Origin: Diospyros lotus
Taxonomy: Eukaryota > Streptophyta > Magnoliopsida > Ericales > Ebenaceae
Assembly (NCBI RefSeq): GCF_014633365.1
Contig: NC_068351.1
Location: 7,632,907 to 7,696,906, forward strand
Reading direction: 5' to 3'
DNA: 64,000 bases
Positions within the stretch are counted from its first letter, which is position 1. Every line of letters begins with the position of its first letter. The translations under genes were made by a program, and so were the position numbers. Below the pieces are notes generated by a model, which saw nothing but the letters and a program-made list of their open reading frames with translations, ran no database searches and was not told where the DNA came from. Shown here piece by piece: positions 26,101-37,100 of the stretch.

Positions 26101-29100
26101 TTGGAACATTGGATGTCTTTTTTCTATTTCCTGGGGTGTATAGTATGATTTTGTTTGTTAAATTAGCTGGAAAAATTAAAATAAATAGGCCATTCAAACC
26201 AATTCTTCAGGGTGATCACAAGATACCAAGTCTTGCCTCAGGTGCTTGGCATAAGGGGTGGAGGATAGGCATTAAATTTAAGTTCATGGGAGAAGGAAAA
26301 GATTTTTTTTTTTTTTTTTTTTTGGGGGGGGGGGGGGGAGAGGAAGAATCATTGCTTGCAGTTATTGTTTTCCTTCTGTTTATTTTCCTTATTTCCTTTG
26401 CTGTGGTTTTACACTGATAAGATTGTTCCATAATTATATTAGATGACCCATCCGTGTATGTTCATACTTTCTCATTCCATATGTTTAAAATAGTTTACTT
26501 GTTAGAGATATATGTGCATATGAGCACATTGGCTCCTATTAACATGCATTAGTTACGTTATGTTGTTTGCAAATTCAGAAATTCTATTGCACTTAAATGA
26601 TGTTGTCTGAAATACCTTCTAGTTATATATCTGTGGATGATGTTACATTTTGCTTAAGAATATGGGTAACATTTGCACATCAGGTTGGCAAAAGACTTGT
26701 ATTTCCTACAGAATGCTGAGGGTTCTGGGTTAGCTCCATTTGATTGTTGGATCTGCTTACGAGGCATAAAGACCATGGCCTTGCGTGTTGAGAAGCAACA
26801 GGTGCTGCTTTAAACCTTTCCTGGAACATAATATACAATCATAATTGTTTCTGGCACCTAATTAATGTGTTGGGATCTTGCATTCTTATTGTTTACAGTG
26901 ATCATATTGAGTGTTAACTGTAGATTGAATTAGGAAGCATTAGTGAAAATCTAATGACAATTGATCATAGGAGTGGTTAACAGCCATACCCCATCAGGGT
27001 ATAACATGGAACTAGAATTTTTTAATGGACAGAAAAACATGGAACTACAATTTCTGGGTTTCAGCACCTCTATTATTTGGTAAAAAAACATGTATGTGTA
27101 TGTTTCTTCAGGTGGATTCTATTTACCTTCCTAAATAATTAACAAGTTTCTGGTAAGGGCAAAATGCTCTTGGCAATTCTATGTAAACATATCCAAACTT
27201 AATATGTAAGCGACTACCATGTTAGTGGGGTTCAAGTTTATGTTGATGGAATTGTTTTGCTAACCGGGGAACCATCTAGCATTACATGTATGTTGGTGTT
27301 AATGTTGCTAGAGTAGAGGTGTTCCTTTTCAAGGGCTTCCTAAGCTGAGGTTCTTATATGGGAAAAAATTAACATGAAAAAACATCAAAACAGTTTTAGA
27401 ATGTATTCATCTTCTTTATCTGTCCTTTCTTTTGTTCTGGTTGGTCGGAGTTTATTAGCATGAAACTTTGTGTTGTTTAATAAGGAAAAATAATCAGTAT
27501 TGCCATTAGGACACAGCATTGATATGTGATCATCATATCCTGAAACATATTCCTGTGATGCATAAACTAACTGAAACATATTCTTAGTTTAGATAAAAAA
27601 ACTGAACTAGAATTCAATTTGCTTTCTGGTACTTCTTAGAGCTTGTTTGACTCTCTGGTGGGAGTGGTCAGAGGGAGCTTATAAACTCCCTTAAAGATTT
27701 TGTTATGCATTTGGTGAAAGTGTAAGAGCTTATGGGATCTTCCAACAGTGTTTTAGAGAAGTTAGTTTCCCAACTTATTTTTTGGTAGTTTATAAGCTAC
27801 ATGAAAGAAAAGGCCCTCTTTCACCAAGTAAAAGACAAAAAAACCTTCAAAACAAATCTAAAATTTCCAAGAAATGTCCCTAACAACAATCTCGTCTTCC
27901 TCATTGCTGTTCACCACTCATTGTCGTTATCTTCCTCATTTCTGTTCATCATTGTCATCTTCTTCACACTGTTTGAGTTCCAAATTGTTGGCACCCATGC
28001 GACGGCAAGTGTTGGCAATTTAAGAAACCATCATCGCCATGGGTTCCATTGGCAATGAAACCCATTGGCAATGGGTTCCGCCAGAACCCATTGGCTACCT
28101 GTTTTTCTTTTTCTTTTTTTTAGTTAAATTTAACTTTTGAAAATATATTATGTGTTTATATATAGTTTGAAATATATAAATTTATTAATTCAACATAAAT
28201 TTAACATTTTTATTGATTAAATATCAAATTTATTATGTAACTATTGTTAATATATGTTATAATTTGTCTCAAATTACAATTAATTAAATTCCTTACTTTG
28301 TAATTGTATTTAGAGGCTTTATCTGTTAAAATAGATGATAGGTCCTTTTTGATCATTTTAACACTTTTGATAGCTTATAAGTTCTTTTTTTTTAACCAAA
28401 CACATAACCATATTATTGATAGCTTAAAGCATATTTTTATTCAAAATTTCACTGCTTATTACCAAATAAGTTCTTCCAATTTATAAGCACTTTATATAAA
28501 ACGTGAAGCTCTAAAGCTTAAAAGCTCCTATAATTTAAACTAAGCCAAACACCCTCTTAATATATTTGCTATAGCAAGCGGAAGCACTCATCTTGTAACT
28601 CTTTGGCTAGGATTTTGTTACTGAACACTCTCTCCACCATCTATAATATTACCTTCTGAGGGTGTCGAGGGTGTCTGAAATCCATTTTCTCTGGCTTTGG
28701 TTTTTTTTTTTTTTTTTTTTGTTTTGTTCTGTTTTTTGCTATTCTGTTGTTGTTGTTTCCAAAAACTGCAAAACCCAAAATGTGTTGTTTTTCTTTCTAA
28801 AACTGCAAAATCCAAAATGTGCTCTTAGTTCTTGGACTGAATTTGTTCAGAGATTTGGTCATGGTTGTTCATTTATTTATTTCCTCTGCTATTGTAAATG
28901 ATGACATTATTTTATTATCATTTCTGGCAATTTTTAGATAACACTTTGGAATATTTGGCAGGAGAATGCACAGAAGATTGCTGAATTTCTCTCCTCTCAT
29001 CCCAAAGTGACGAAAGTTAATTATGCTGGTTTACCAGATCATCCTGGGCGCTCTTTACACTACTCACAGGTACTGTCATTGTGTCACCGGATTGAGCTCT

Positions 29101-30861
29101 GATATTAATACTTCAGGACTGATGTACCCTTGTTCTCTCTCTCTCTCTCTTTTTTTTCCTTTAACCTATGATTCACTTTTTTTCTTTTTACAGGCAAGGG
29201 GTGCCGGGTCAGTGCTCAGTTTTCTGACAGGATCACTTGCACTCTCAAGGCACATTGTTGAGACTACCAAGTATTTCAGCATAACTGTCAGTTTCGGTAA
29301 TCATTTTCCCGCTTAACTCTGACCAGTTTAGCAATAAAATTCTATAACATTAGGAGGATATTTTCATTTCACAAGAATTCTCAAGGTAAAAACTTAGTTT
29401 AGGACTGGACTGATGATCAGATCTCTTCCTACACAACATTATGTTGCTATAGTGGGCATTAGAACTTTGAGCATTAATATGAATTAATGGCTAATTTTAG
29501 AATGTAATGACAAAGATAAACCTTAATGTTCAAAATGCATTCAAGAAACCAAGTATGGAACTTGCACAAAAATCTGTTATGTTCATGGTCTTGACAAATT
29601 AAGCGACAAATATACATTTCCTCATATTTTATAGATCTTTTGTAAGTTTCTGAAAGTTCGGATTTCAGATATGTTTTGTTTGTTTGTTTGTTTGCCCTTT
29701 TATTTTTTTGGAGTCTTGACTGTACCTTATACTGTCCAATTACCTTCTTGTAAAATTTTATAACTTCTTCATGATTGTAACTAGTTATAGATATTATTTA
29801 CATGTATTTTGATTAGTAATGCTTCTAGAAGTCTGTTATTAGTATATGAATTTCAGGGTTTCATAGACTTGATTCAGAAAACCTGATAAATAGAGTCAAG
29901 TTTTCTTTACTGATACAAATTTAAGAGTATTAAGTGGAGCAGGGTGGGGGTTTGGGGGCAAAAGGAAATTAAACTAAAGCCAATCTAATTTTATTAGTAC
30001 ATTAAATAGTTTTTTATCACTAAGTATTAATGAACATATATGATTCTGGTACTATCTTGGGTTGTAGCATATTATTAACATTTTATATAGATTGGAATTT
30101 GAAAGGATTAATTTCAAAAAACTATCACACAGCATGTCTTTTTATTTTTCCCAAGTTTCTATCAGAATCTATTTATCAATGTGGTTTTGTAGATAGGTTA
30201 CATTCAGTAAATCAATGGTATATTTTGAGTGTCATGAGGCCAACTAAAAGTAGGTAGAACATCTAGCAAAGAGAACACTACAGGAAACCAGAAAGCACCA
30301 TGGCATACTCACAGTTGGTTAATTTCTTGGATGAAGACAAACCCTAAATTGGTATGTGGAGACTGCAAGAACGTGAATGAACTTGCCAGAAGAGAAGTTA
30401 AACAACCTACAACAACAAACCAAAACTTAATCCTACTGAGTGGGGTTGGCAAAAACCTTAAAAAAAAAAAAAAAAAAAAACTGCAGAAAGAATTCAAAGA
30501 AAAACATTGGACAGGTGCTAGACATGGGATGTTCCCAGTTTGATATCCCGTAGAATGGAAATTTTGTTATGCGCTCAAACTATTTGCTAAAATTAAAGGC
30601 AAACGAAGACAAATTTGTAGTTTTGATTGCTTGAGGAGCAAGGCACACATTGGCATCGTAATATGTACTTGTCTTGTATTGGCAGGAAGTGTAAAGTCCC
30701 TTATTAGCATGCCCTGCTTTATGTCCCATGCAAGCATACCTAGTGCAGTGCGCGAGGCCAGAGGTTTGACTGAGGATCTTGTTCGTATCTCTGTGGGAAT
30801 TGAGGACGTAAACGATTTGATTGCGGACCTGGATAATGCGCTTGAAACTGGACCTATTTAG
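20111..30861 (+). CDS. CBL: Cystathionine beta-lyase, chloroplastic
   Basis: PLP enzyme that cleaves cystathionine to homocysteine, pyruvate and ammonia, the penultimate step of methionine synthesis in plastids. Joined exons: 20111-20170, 20404-20578, 20668-20786, 21710-21780, 21878-21969, 23153-23240, 23349-23460, 24360-24456, 24538-24619, 26684-26801, 28962-29069, 29194-29296, 30686-30861. They give 466 codons, close to known plant enzymes. The first 60-70 residues are Ser/Leu/Arg-rich and fit a transit peptide. The fold-type I Cys/Met metabolism motifs are present in order: [13 protein letters not shown] (cofactor phosphate loop), [16 protein letters not shown] (Asp for the PLP ring) and [11 protein letters not shown], with the Schiff-base lysine at about residue 280. 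The C-terminus ends [18 protein letters not shown]. No lesion. Introns hold a solo LTR and MITEs. The [11 protein letters not shown] context and plastid leader favour CBL over cystathionine gamma-synthase. Confidence 0.95.
21185..21345. repeat. GCCTAGG-rich fragment in CBL intron 3
   Basis: A GC-rich patch with repeated GCCTAGGTG / AGGCGAGGCAC motifs stands out in an AT-rich intron. It resembles the subterminal regions of the two hAT elements in this window, but no terminal inverted repeats or target duplication could be placed. It is probably a decayed hAT-type remnant. Confidence 0.4.
22483..22740. mobile_element. Solo LTR in CBL intron 5
   Basis: A 258-bp segment starts TGTTGGAGATCACG and ends ATTTTAACA (TGTTG...CA termini of an LTR). 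It is flanked by identical ATAGA at 22478-22482 and 22741-22745, the 5-bp duplication left by integrase. There is no primer site or interior next to it, so the element was probably reduced to one LTR by recombination. It contains TA-rich and CT-rich parts expected of U3 and U5. Confidence 0.85.
23930..24215. repeat. Unclassified repeat-like segment in CBL intron 7
   Basis: A GC-richer block inside an AT-rich intron. It holds the phrase GGGACTCAAAATCTCGAG and a string of short direct and inverted matches around ATGGGATTGACAG and CCATGCCCCGGGGC. Composition and abrupt edges suggest an inserted repeat, but I could not define ends or a target duplication. Family unknown. Confidence 0.3.
27639..28556. 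mobile_element. Tourist-like (PIF/Harbinger) MITE in CBL intron 10
   Basis: The ends are GAGCTTGTTTG and, inverted, GAGGGTGTTTG. Similarity then extends inward through the GGAGCTT...AAACTCC-type sequence. TTA is present on both flanks (27636-27638 and 28557-28559), the 3-bp target preferred by PIF/Harbinger elements. The 918-bp body has no transposase; an 85-codon frame at 27801-28058 looks fortuitous. A short inner palindrome around GGGTTCC..GAACCCATTGGC (about 28040-28095) recurs in similar form at 45140-45180. Confidence 0.65.
30395..30480 (-). mobile_element. Short RTE-type LINE 3' tail in CBL intron 12
   Basis: Contains CAACAACAAACCAAAAC followed by CCTACTGAGTGGGGTTGGC. Read on the minus strand this is the GCCAACCCCACT..AGG..TTGTTGTTG ending typical of plant RTE-clade LINE tails and their SINE partners. 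It is followed by a long A-run at 30461-30480. It is only a fragment and no target duplication was found. Confidence 0.4.
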
Positions 30862-31434
30862 GTGTGCATGAAGGGCACTCAGTGTAAGGGATAGCCTAGC
30901 CTGCATTTTTCTTCCAAACTAGGATTCTTGTTTTGATGATTTTTTTTTTTATTTGACTCTTATTTGGATGATTGATATGGCAAACTTAGTTCAAAGAATA
31001 ATTTCGGAAAATCCCATTTGAAGCTAAGGTATTTTTTATGGATTCTCACCTTCTTGTAGTCTCAGACGGATCTCTCTCTCTGATATTATGTGCATAACAT
31101 GATACTGTTGGGTTTGAGGTAGCATTTGGTATATGAAATGTAAAGTCACATTTTTTAGAATTTAATTGATGAGAAAGTGATTCTCATTAATGCTAAATTC
31201 CTATGAAAGTGATTTTTTCAATAGAAATTTCTAACATTTTGTGGGGCACTTTTCCACCAAACGTGGTGGGGAAGTGACTTTCCCAAGTTGTATGAAGGCG
31301 AATCAACTATTTTTGGACAAAATTGCCCTTTGTTTTCTGCAAACAAAACCCTAGCCGGTCTGCGTCTCTTCTTCACAGAAAAATCACCGCGCTCTCTTCT
31401 TCTCTTCCCAGTGGTTAAGGTTATGTCTATCTGC

Positions 31435-31472
<38 letters not shown>

Positions 31473-34163
31473 CTATATCTATATTATTAGATGGATTTTG
31501 CTGTTTGTTTTTGATTCTCTAGGTTTAGGGGTGATGTATGATTTCTAATCCTAGCATAGGATTTTGGTGGTTAATTTTGTCTTTGATGCTGGCCTCGCAT
31601 TGCTTCAGTTCTTATTGCTTGGTTAGGATGGAGGACTTGGGATGCTGGGAAGGTCAAGTTTTGTGTTGATGATGGGGTGCATGCCTGAGCTGTCCGTTGA
31701 TGGAGGTCATGTGGTTACTTGTGGGTGCAGCTTGCTAAGAAGTCCATGGGTGCCTTTTAGATAATTGTTATTGTGTTGTGTTGCTCTTTGCTTTTGATTG
31801 GTGATGAAGATTCATGTGTAAATGAGGTCTAATGCTCTAGGTTTTGCTGTGTTAGACGCGTTGTTTTTATTCTCAAATCAACTGTCTCTCGTCTTGAGAT
31901 GGTTGCTCCGAGATCTCGTCTTGAGAAAGGCACCAAATCCAACTCCAATATGAGATTCCTGAAGGATAGATTCTATTCATGCTCAGGGGAATGTAACTTT
32001 AGAAACGGTAACACGGCACTCCAGTATCCATTAGTCTGGGCCACGGTTGGGTTATAAACTGTAAAATTGCTCAAGAGCATTGACTTAATTAGGGCTAGTT
32101 CTGGACACCAAATTGGCCCAAGACAATTTTGATCTGAGCCATCTGGGGCTAAAATTAGAATGGACTCTGGATTTCGATTCAGCTTGGGCTAAAATTCAAG
32201 TTTATTTGGGCCATTCCTGGACTTAAACTGGGCTCAAGAATGAGTTTGTTGGGCCATGCTTGGGATTAACATTTCATCCCACAGATACGAAACAGTGCTT
32301 TGCTCCTTGTCTATCAACAGTGAGACCAACCGATCTGTTCTTAACCAATCAAATATAGATGACTTTATCTAGTTTTATTTTATGTTCATCATCTTTGGTG
32401 CCTGTTCGTGAATCGTGAATCATTTTTTATAAAGATCACCTGCAAAAACAATTTAATGTTAAAGTCACAAGCTATCACTTCAACCTGATTGATTCTTTTA
32501 ATATTGTTACATAATCCTTTTAAAGATCATTAATAAAGTGCTTAATAGAGAATACGATTTGAAATTAAAACTATTTTAGTATTTCTTAATTTAATAATTA
32601 AACATAACTTTCAATTCTCAAAATGTAACAAGTTATACTCTTATTTAGGGAACACATTTGCAGCCATGGGGACCCATTTTATACTTGTAGCTAAAAAATA
32701 TAAGAAATACATTCAAATGGCAACATAAATTGATGATCGTTCAACAAAATAATACTCGATCAAACGGAATTTAAAAATTTTACAACTAAAAGCGTAAAAG
32801 AAAAATCTTTGAACATTCCATTCTTCTGAAGAACAAACCGTCAAATAGTGGCCGTTACATTCCTCATATTTCTTGACGTATATATTTATAATTATTTATA
32901 AAAATACAAATTTTAAATTTATAAATTACAAAAAAATAAAAAATTACGATGAAAATCAATAAAGAGACACAATAAGTAACTCCATGTCAAAGTGGTCTGT
33001 GAATAGATTAAACAAAAATTAGATATCATTGACCCTTTTAATTTTATTTTCTACTCCCACATCACTATCTCTCCTCCCCTTCGGCTTCACAAGGAAAAAC
33101 TAACTGTAATACCCATAAAGCACTTTGGTTTTAGCCAAATACCATAAAAATATCACAACAGTGCTTCTATTTTGGAGGAAAAAAAAAAAAAACTTATCTA
33201 AATTTCAAGGCACGACCAAGCTATTAGTCATTACACAAACTAGTGAGCCAAAAGCAAAAAACAGGCAGTCTCCGGCACCAGTGAACTTTCCATAAGATGA
33301 CAAGAAACATATACAAAAATAAGCAAGACATCGCAAGAGATATGCTTGCAGTAATGTAAATGATAGACTCATCTAAATGGGTAATAGAATGTAACATGGG
33401 TTCCATACTGAAGGGGCTTATGAGAAGAATTGATGCCAAACGGAGATGGGCATCAATAAAACCTACTATTCTTTTTCCAAACGAAACCACATATGCTCCT
33501 GCAATTTCCATCACCATAAAAACGATATCACTCCTCTTTCATCCAAACAGAGATGTAAACATCATTTTTATATTTGTTAAGAGAAGCCTAATATAGTCTC
33601 AGAGAAACATGTTCTGCTTTTGTTCCATTTCTCCAACGCCTTCCCACACCATCACACTCCAAATTGTAAGCTCAAAATTCTGGTGCCTCTCCAATTTCTA
33701 ATAAGCGCTATATTTACAAAAATTTCCGACTAGCATTCTGCATAAGTCCTGCAGCAAGGAAAGGAGAAAGCGACATCAAGCATATGTTGAGAACACCGGT
33801 GCATGTCGCCATTCAAAAGTGATCAGATAGAAGTGCTCTTGGTAAAAAGTAAAATCCAATAAATTGCATGATCTTAAATATATTCTATAATAGTTCTGTG
33901 TGATATGGCATATGGTAACATTTATAAATATGTTGCCCATAAGTGTATCCAGTAGCAATCCAACAACAGTAACAAATCAAAACGTTCCAATCAGTATGCT
34001 AAAGTTTCCTGGAAAAGACCACGTAGAAATTGCAGGACCTTGCTTATGGTCAAACATGTGATTAATATGGCAAACCCCATGTACATGGTGCGGCAGTAAC
34101 CAGATTCAGTTATAAACATTAGACTAGCTACCAGATAGCAAAAGTACCATTGGATAACTCAAA
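30862..34163. other. Convergent intergenic region and 3' UTRs of CBL and the PF09713 gene
   Basis: The CBL 3' UTR runs from 30862, probably for a few hundred bases. 31432-31472 is a CT then AT microsatellite. 32030-32270 is dense in GGGCC/GGGCT words. 32380-33080 is AT-rich with nothing recognisable. The last part, down to about 33.2 kb, is probably the minus-strand gene's 3' UTR and flank. A 97-codon minus-strand frame (33224-33517) with hydrophobic stretches is unassigned. Confidence 0.45.
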
Positions 34164-37100
34164 TCATTCACTGCCAAAATCTTCATAACTCAAGCCTTCA
34201 GATATCGTGTCCAACCTCTTATTGTCTCCTGACAGCCAAGGACATAAAGATTTTTTCTCTAGTGATCATAGACAATTAAAATGACAAAACACTAAAAACT
34301 CTTACCTTGATGTTCTCCCCTGCCATGAGGATCCAAGAAGCTGTTTGTATCTGTTTCCAGGAAGGGCGACCTAGAGTAGCTCTCTAATATATCTGCATGG
34401 AAAGTGGGAAAGAGAAATTAAAAGAAAAAGAAAATAAAGGGGATGACAAACACAAATTGCAAACTTGGAATGTATATGAAACAAAGCATGTTAGCCTGCT
34501 TGTATCAGGTTCGGATTAAACTACATACTTAAGTTATTCTGAAGCATAGTTTGCAGATCATTCAAATAGGTCAAATGATAAAGAGCTCTTGTATCTTATG
34601 TCACAAATAGACAAAAATAAAGCTGAACAATAAAGATTAAAGAGAAAGGAATGAGAAAAGTAGTGGGTCAACTTCTCTCCATTTTCTAGAACAATGCTCT
34701 CATTTAAATTATGGAAAACACAACCACAACCATGGGTTCCTACATGCGCAGAGAGAGAGAGAGAGAGAGCAAACCAGAACTATTAGAAAAGCCAGCAGTC
34801 AAGTCTGAAAAACTGAATGCTCGAGGAATCTGCCCTAGAAATCCAAATGGGGAAGCATCAGTATCAAGGAGGGATTCATTTAGGGGTTGTGAGCTGGATT
34901 CAACACGACCAAAAGGTGAGACAGATGCATCTCCAATTCCAGCACGTGCTTCGAGGACACCACTACCACTTCCATACATGTAAGGAGAACTGACTCCAAA
35001 ACTACCTTCGGACTTTATCATCCCCCCATTAATGCCTTCCATCATTCCCACATTTGAGCTCTGAGCCAAAAGCATGTTTGCTGAAACATCGATTGTTCCA
35101 GCATGAGCAGACATATCAACAGCATTTGTCATGCACTGCTGCAGTGATGGCCCACCATTAGGGAATGCATTCTGTAAACTTGAACCAATAGCCTGGTGCA
35201 TGTTATCTGCCTTCATAACAGATCCACTATGATCTGGAGGGTAGCAAGCAGAATCCTGGTGCACTGCAAGGAGTTGATGCCAACTAAGAAAGACTCGCAA
35301 ATTCAGAGATTTAAAGAAGATATTAATGTACATATTCACAAACCAAACCACTCCTGTACTTCAAGAACTATTTCAGAGTTCCAATGACTAATATCTGGCA
35401 AGCTTTCTAAGGTATAATTAGGTTGCATGTGTACTTAAGAAGAAACTAAAAAAGAAATGTCTCATAGTAGGTCCTGCTGCTACAGACAACAAGTACAAAT
35501 TTAATTTAAGGGGTGCCCCAGTGCATTAAGGCACCCCGCTTGCAAGGATCAAGGGAGGGTGGTCGCTCTCGTACGCATCTGATTGTTTCCACAACCCGAA
35601 CCCATGGCCTCCCAATCACGAGGAACCTTACTGTTGCTACCAAGGTTTGCCATCAATAAATACCATCCATTGAAACATAAAAAATTGATCATGCCTTCCG
35701 AATTCAAGAAATACGCAATGAAGTTCTTACAGAAAAACAAAAAAACAGAAAACCAGAAAAATGATAAAGGAATGCCAGACAAACTGAAAACTATGGAAAA
35801 ACATGTACTGTTAGCAGAATGATTGGGGGGGGGGGGGGGGGGGGGGGGGGAACACAAAAGAGTACAATAAGCGGCAGGAAACAGATGGTTTTTAGAATGT
35901 AATAACTGTATTTTTTTAATTCAGAAAATATAGATCTGTTTTAGATTCACTGCATACTTTCTTAAACAGTAGTTAAGACAGCAGGGTGGTCCAATTAAAG
36001 TAAAGAAATGGCAACCAGAATCTGAGATGTCAACTGGATTTCAGCTAGCAGCTTGCAGGAATGTGTTCTGTTAGGTGAAATCTAACTTTATAGAACTTAT
36101 AAAATTAATAAAAAGAACAAACAAAACAACAAATACAATTCCTCCAAAAAGCTTTATTAAGATACCTTTACAGATGAAAATCTGGTTATACACCAAAAAA
36201 TAAGAAAAACCACATTCATCACGACTCCTCCTAACGCAAACTTTGAGCCATGTAATCTCGCTCAATAAAAAAACAGCATGGTGAAAATTTCTTACTTGGC
36301 ATATGAGATCCATTAGAAATAGGTACAGAAGCAACACCAGCTGGACATATCTGGCGCATCAACTCAACTTGCCTCTCAAGCAACCTATTGAATTCTGTTA
36401 TTTGTTCCTTCACGACCAATCTTAGATAATATGCACTGAAAAACTCCCGGTTTTCTTCTTCAAGCTTCTGCCAAACTGGAGAACAAACATGTCAAATTCT
36501 TGAAGAGTATAAACAAAAATACATCATAATTTGAAGGATATAGGAAATAAAGTAAGAATTTTCCTGAACTTGTTCTGTGTCAAAGGAACAAGCACAATAT
36601 ATTCATATCCTGATATCCATACATCCTCATGGAGAAGTCCATAATAGCTTTATCAATATTGTATGTTAAATGGACTCAGGTATAGGTGCTGGATACAGGT
36701 ATGTAAGGTTGAACTTATCAATTTCATGAATTTAGAATACAGGAATATGTGTCCGAACGTAGGACACATGTACTAGGATACGATAGAGAATAATAAATCT
36801 TTGACCTTTTAGTTCTACAACTAAAAATTAATGTTATGTTACAAATATAAGATAAAATGGTAAGTGGTAAGTAGGTAATTTGGGTGATCTCAAACAAACA
36901 TATATTTTAAAAGTCTAAAAGTAGATTAACAAAAATAATAAATCAAAATAAATTGTTAATTTTTATTTTTTAAAATTAAAATTAAATTAAATAAATAAAA
37001 ACCAAAAATTAGCACACAGACCTGAAAATGTAGAGTTCGACACATATTCCATACCATACTAGTACTAGTGTCATGTCATGTCCACACCGGGACAATGTTT

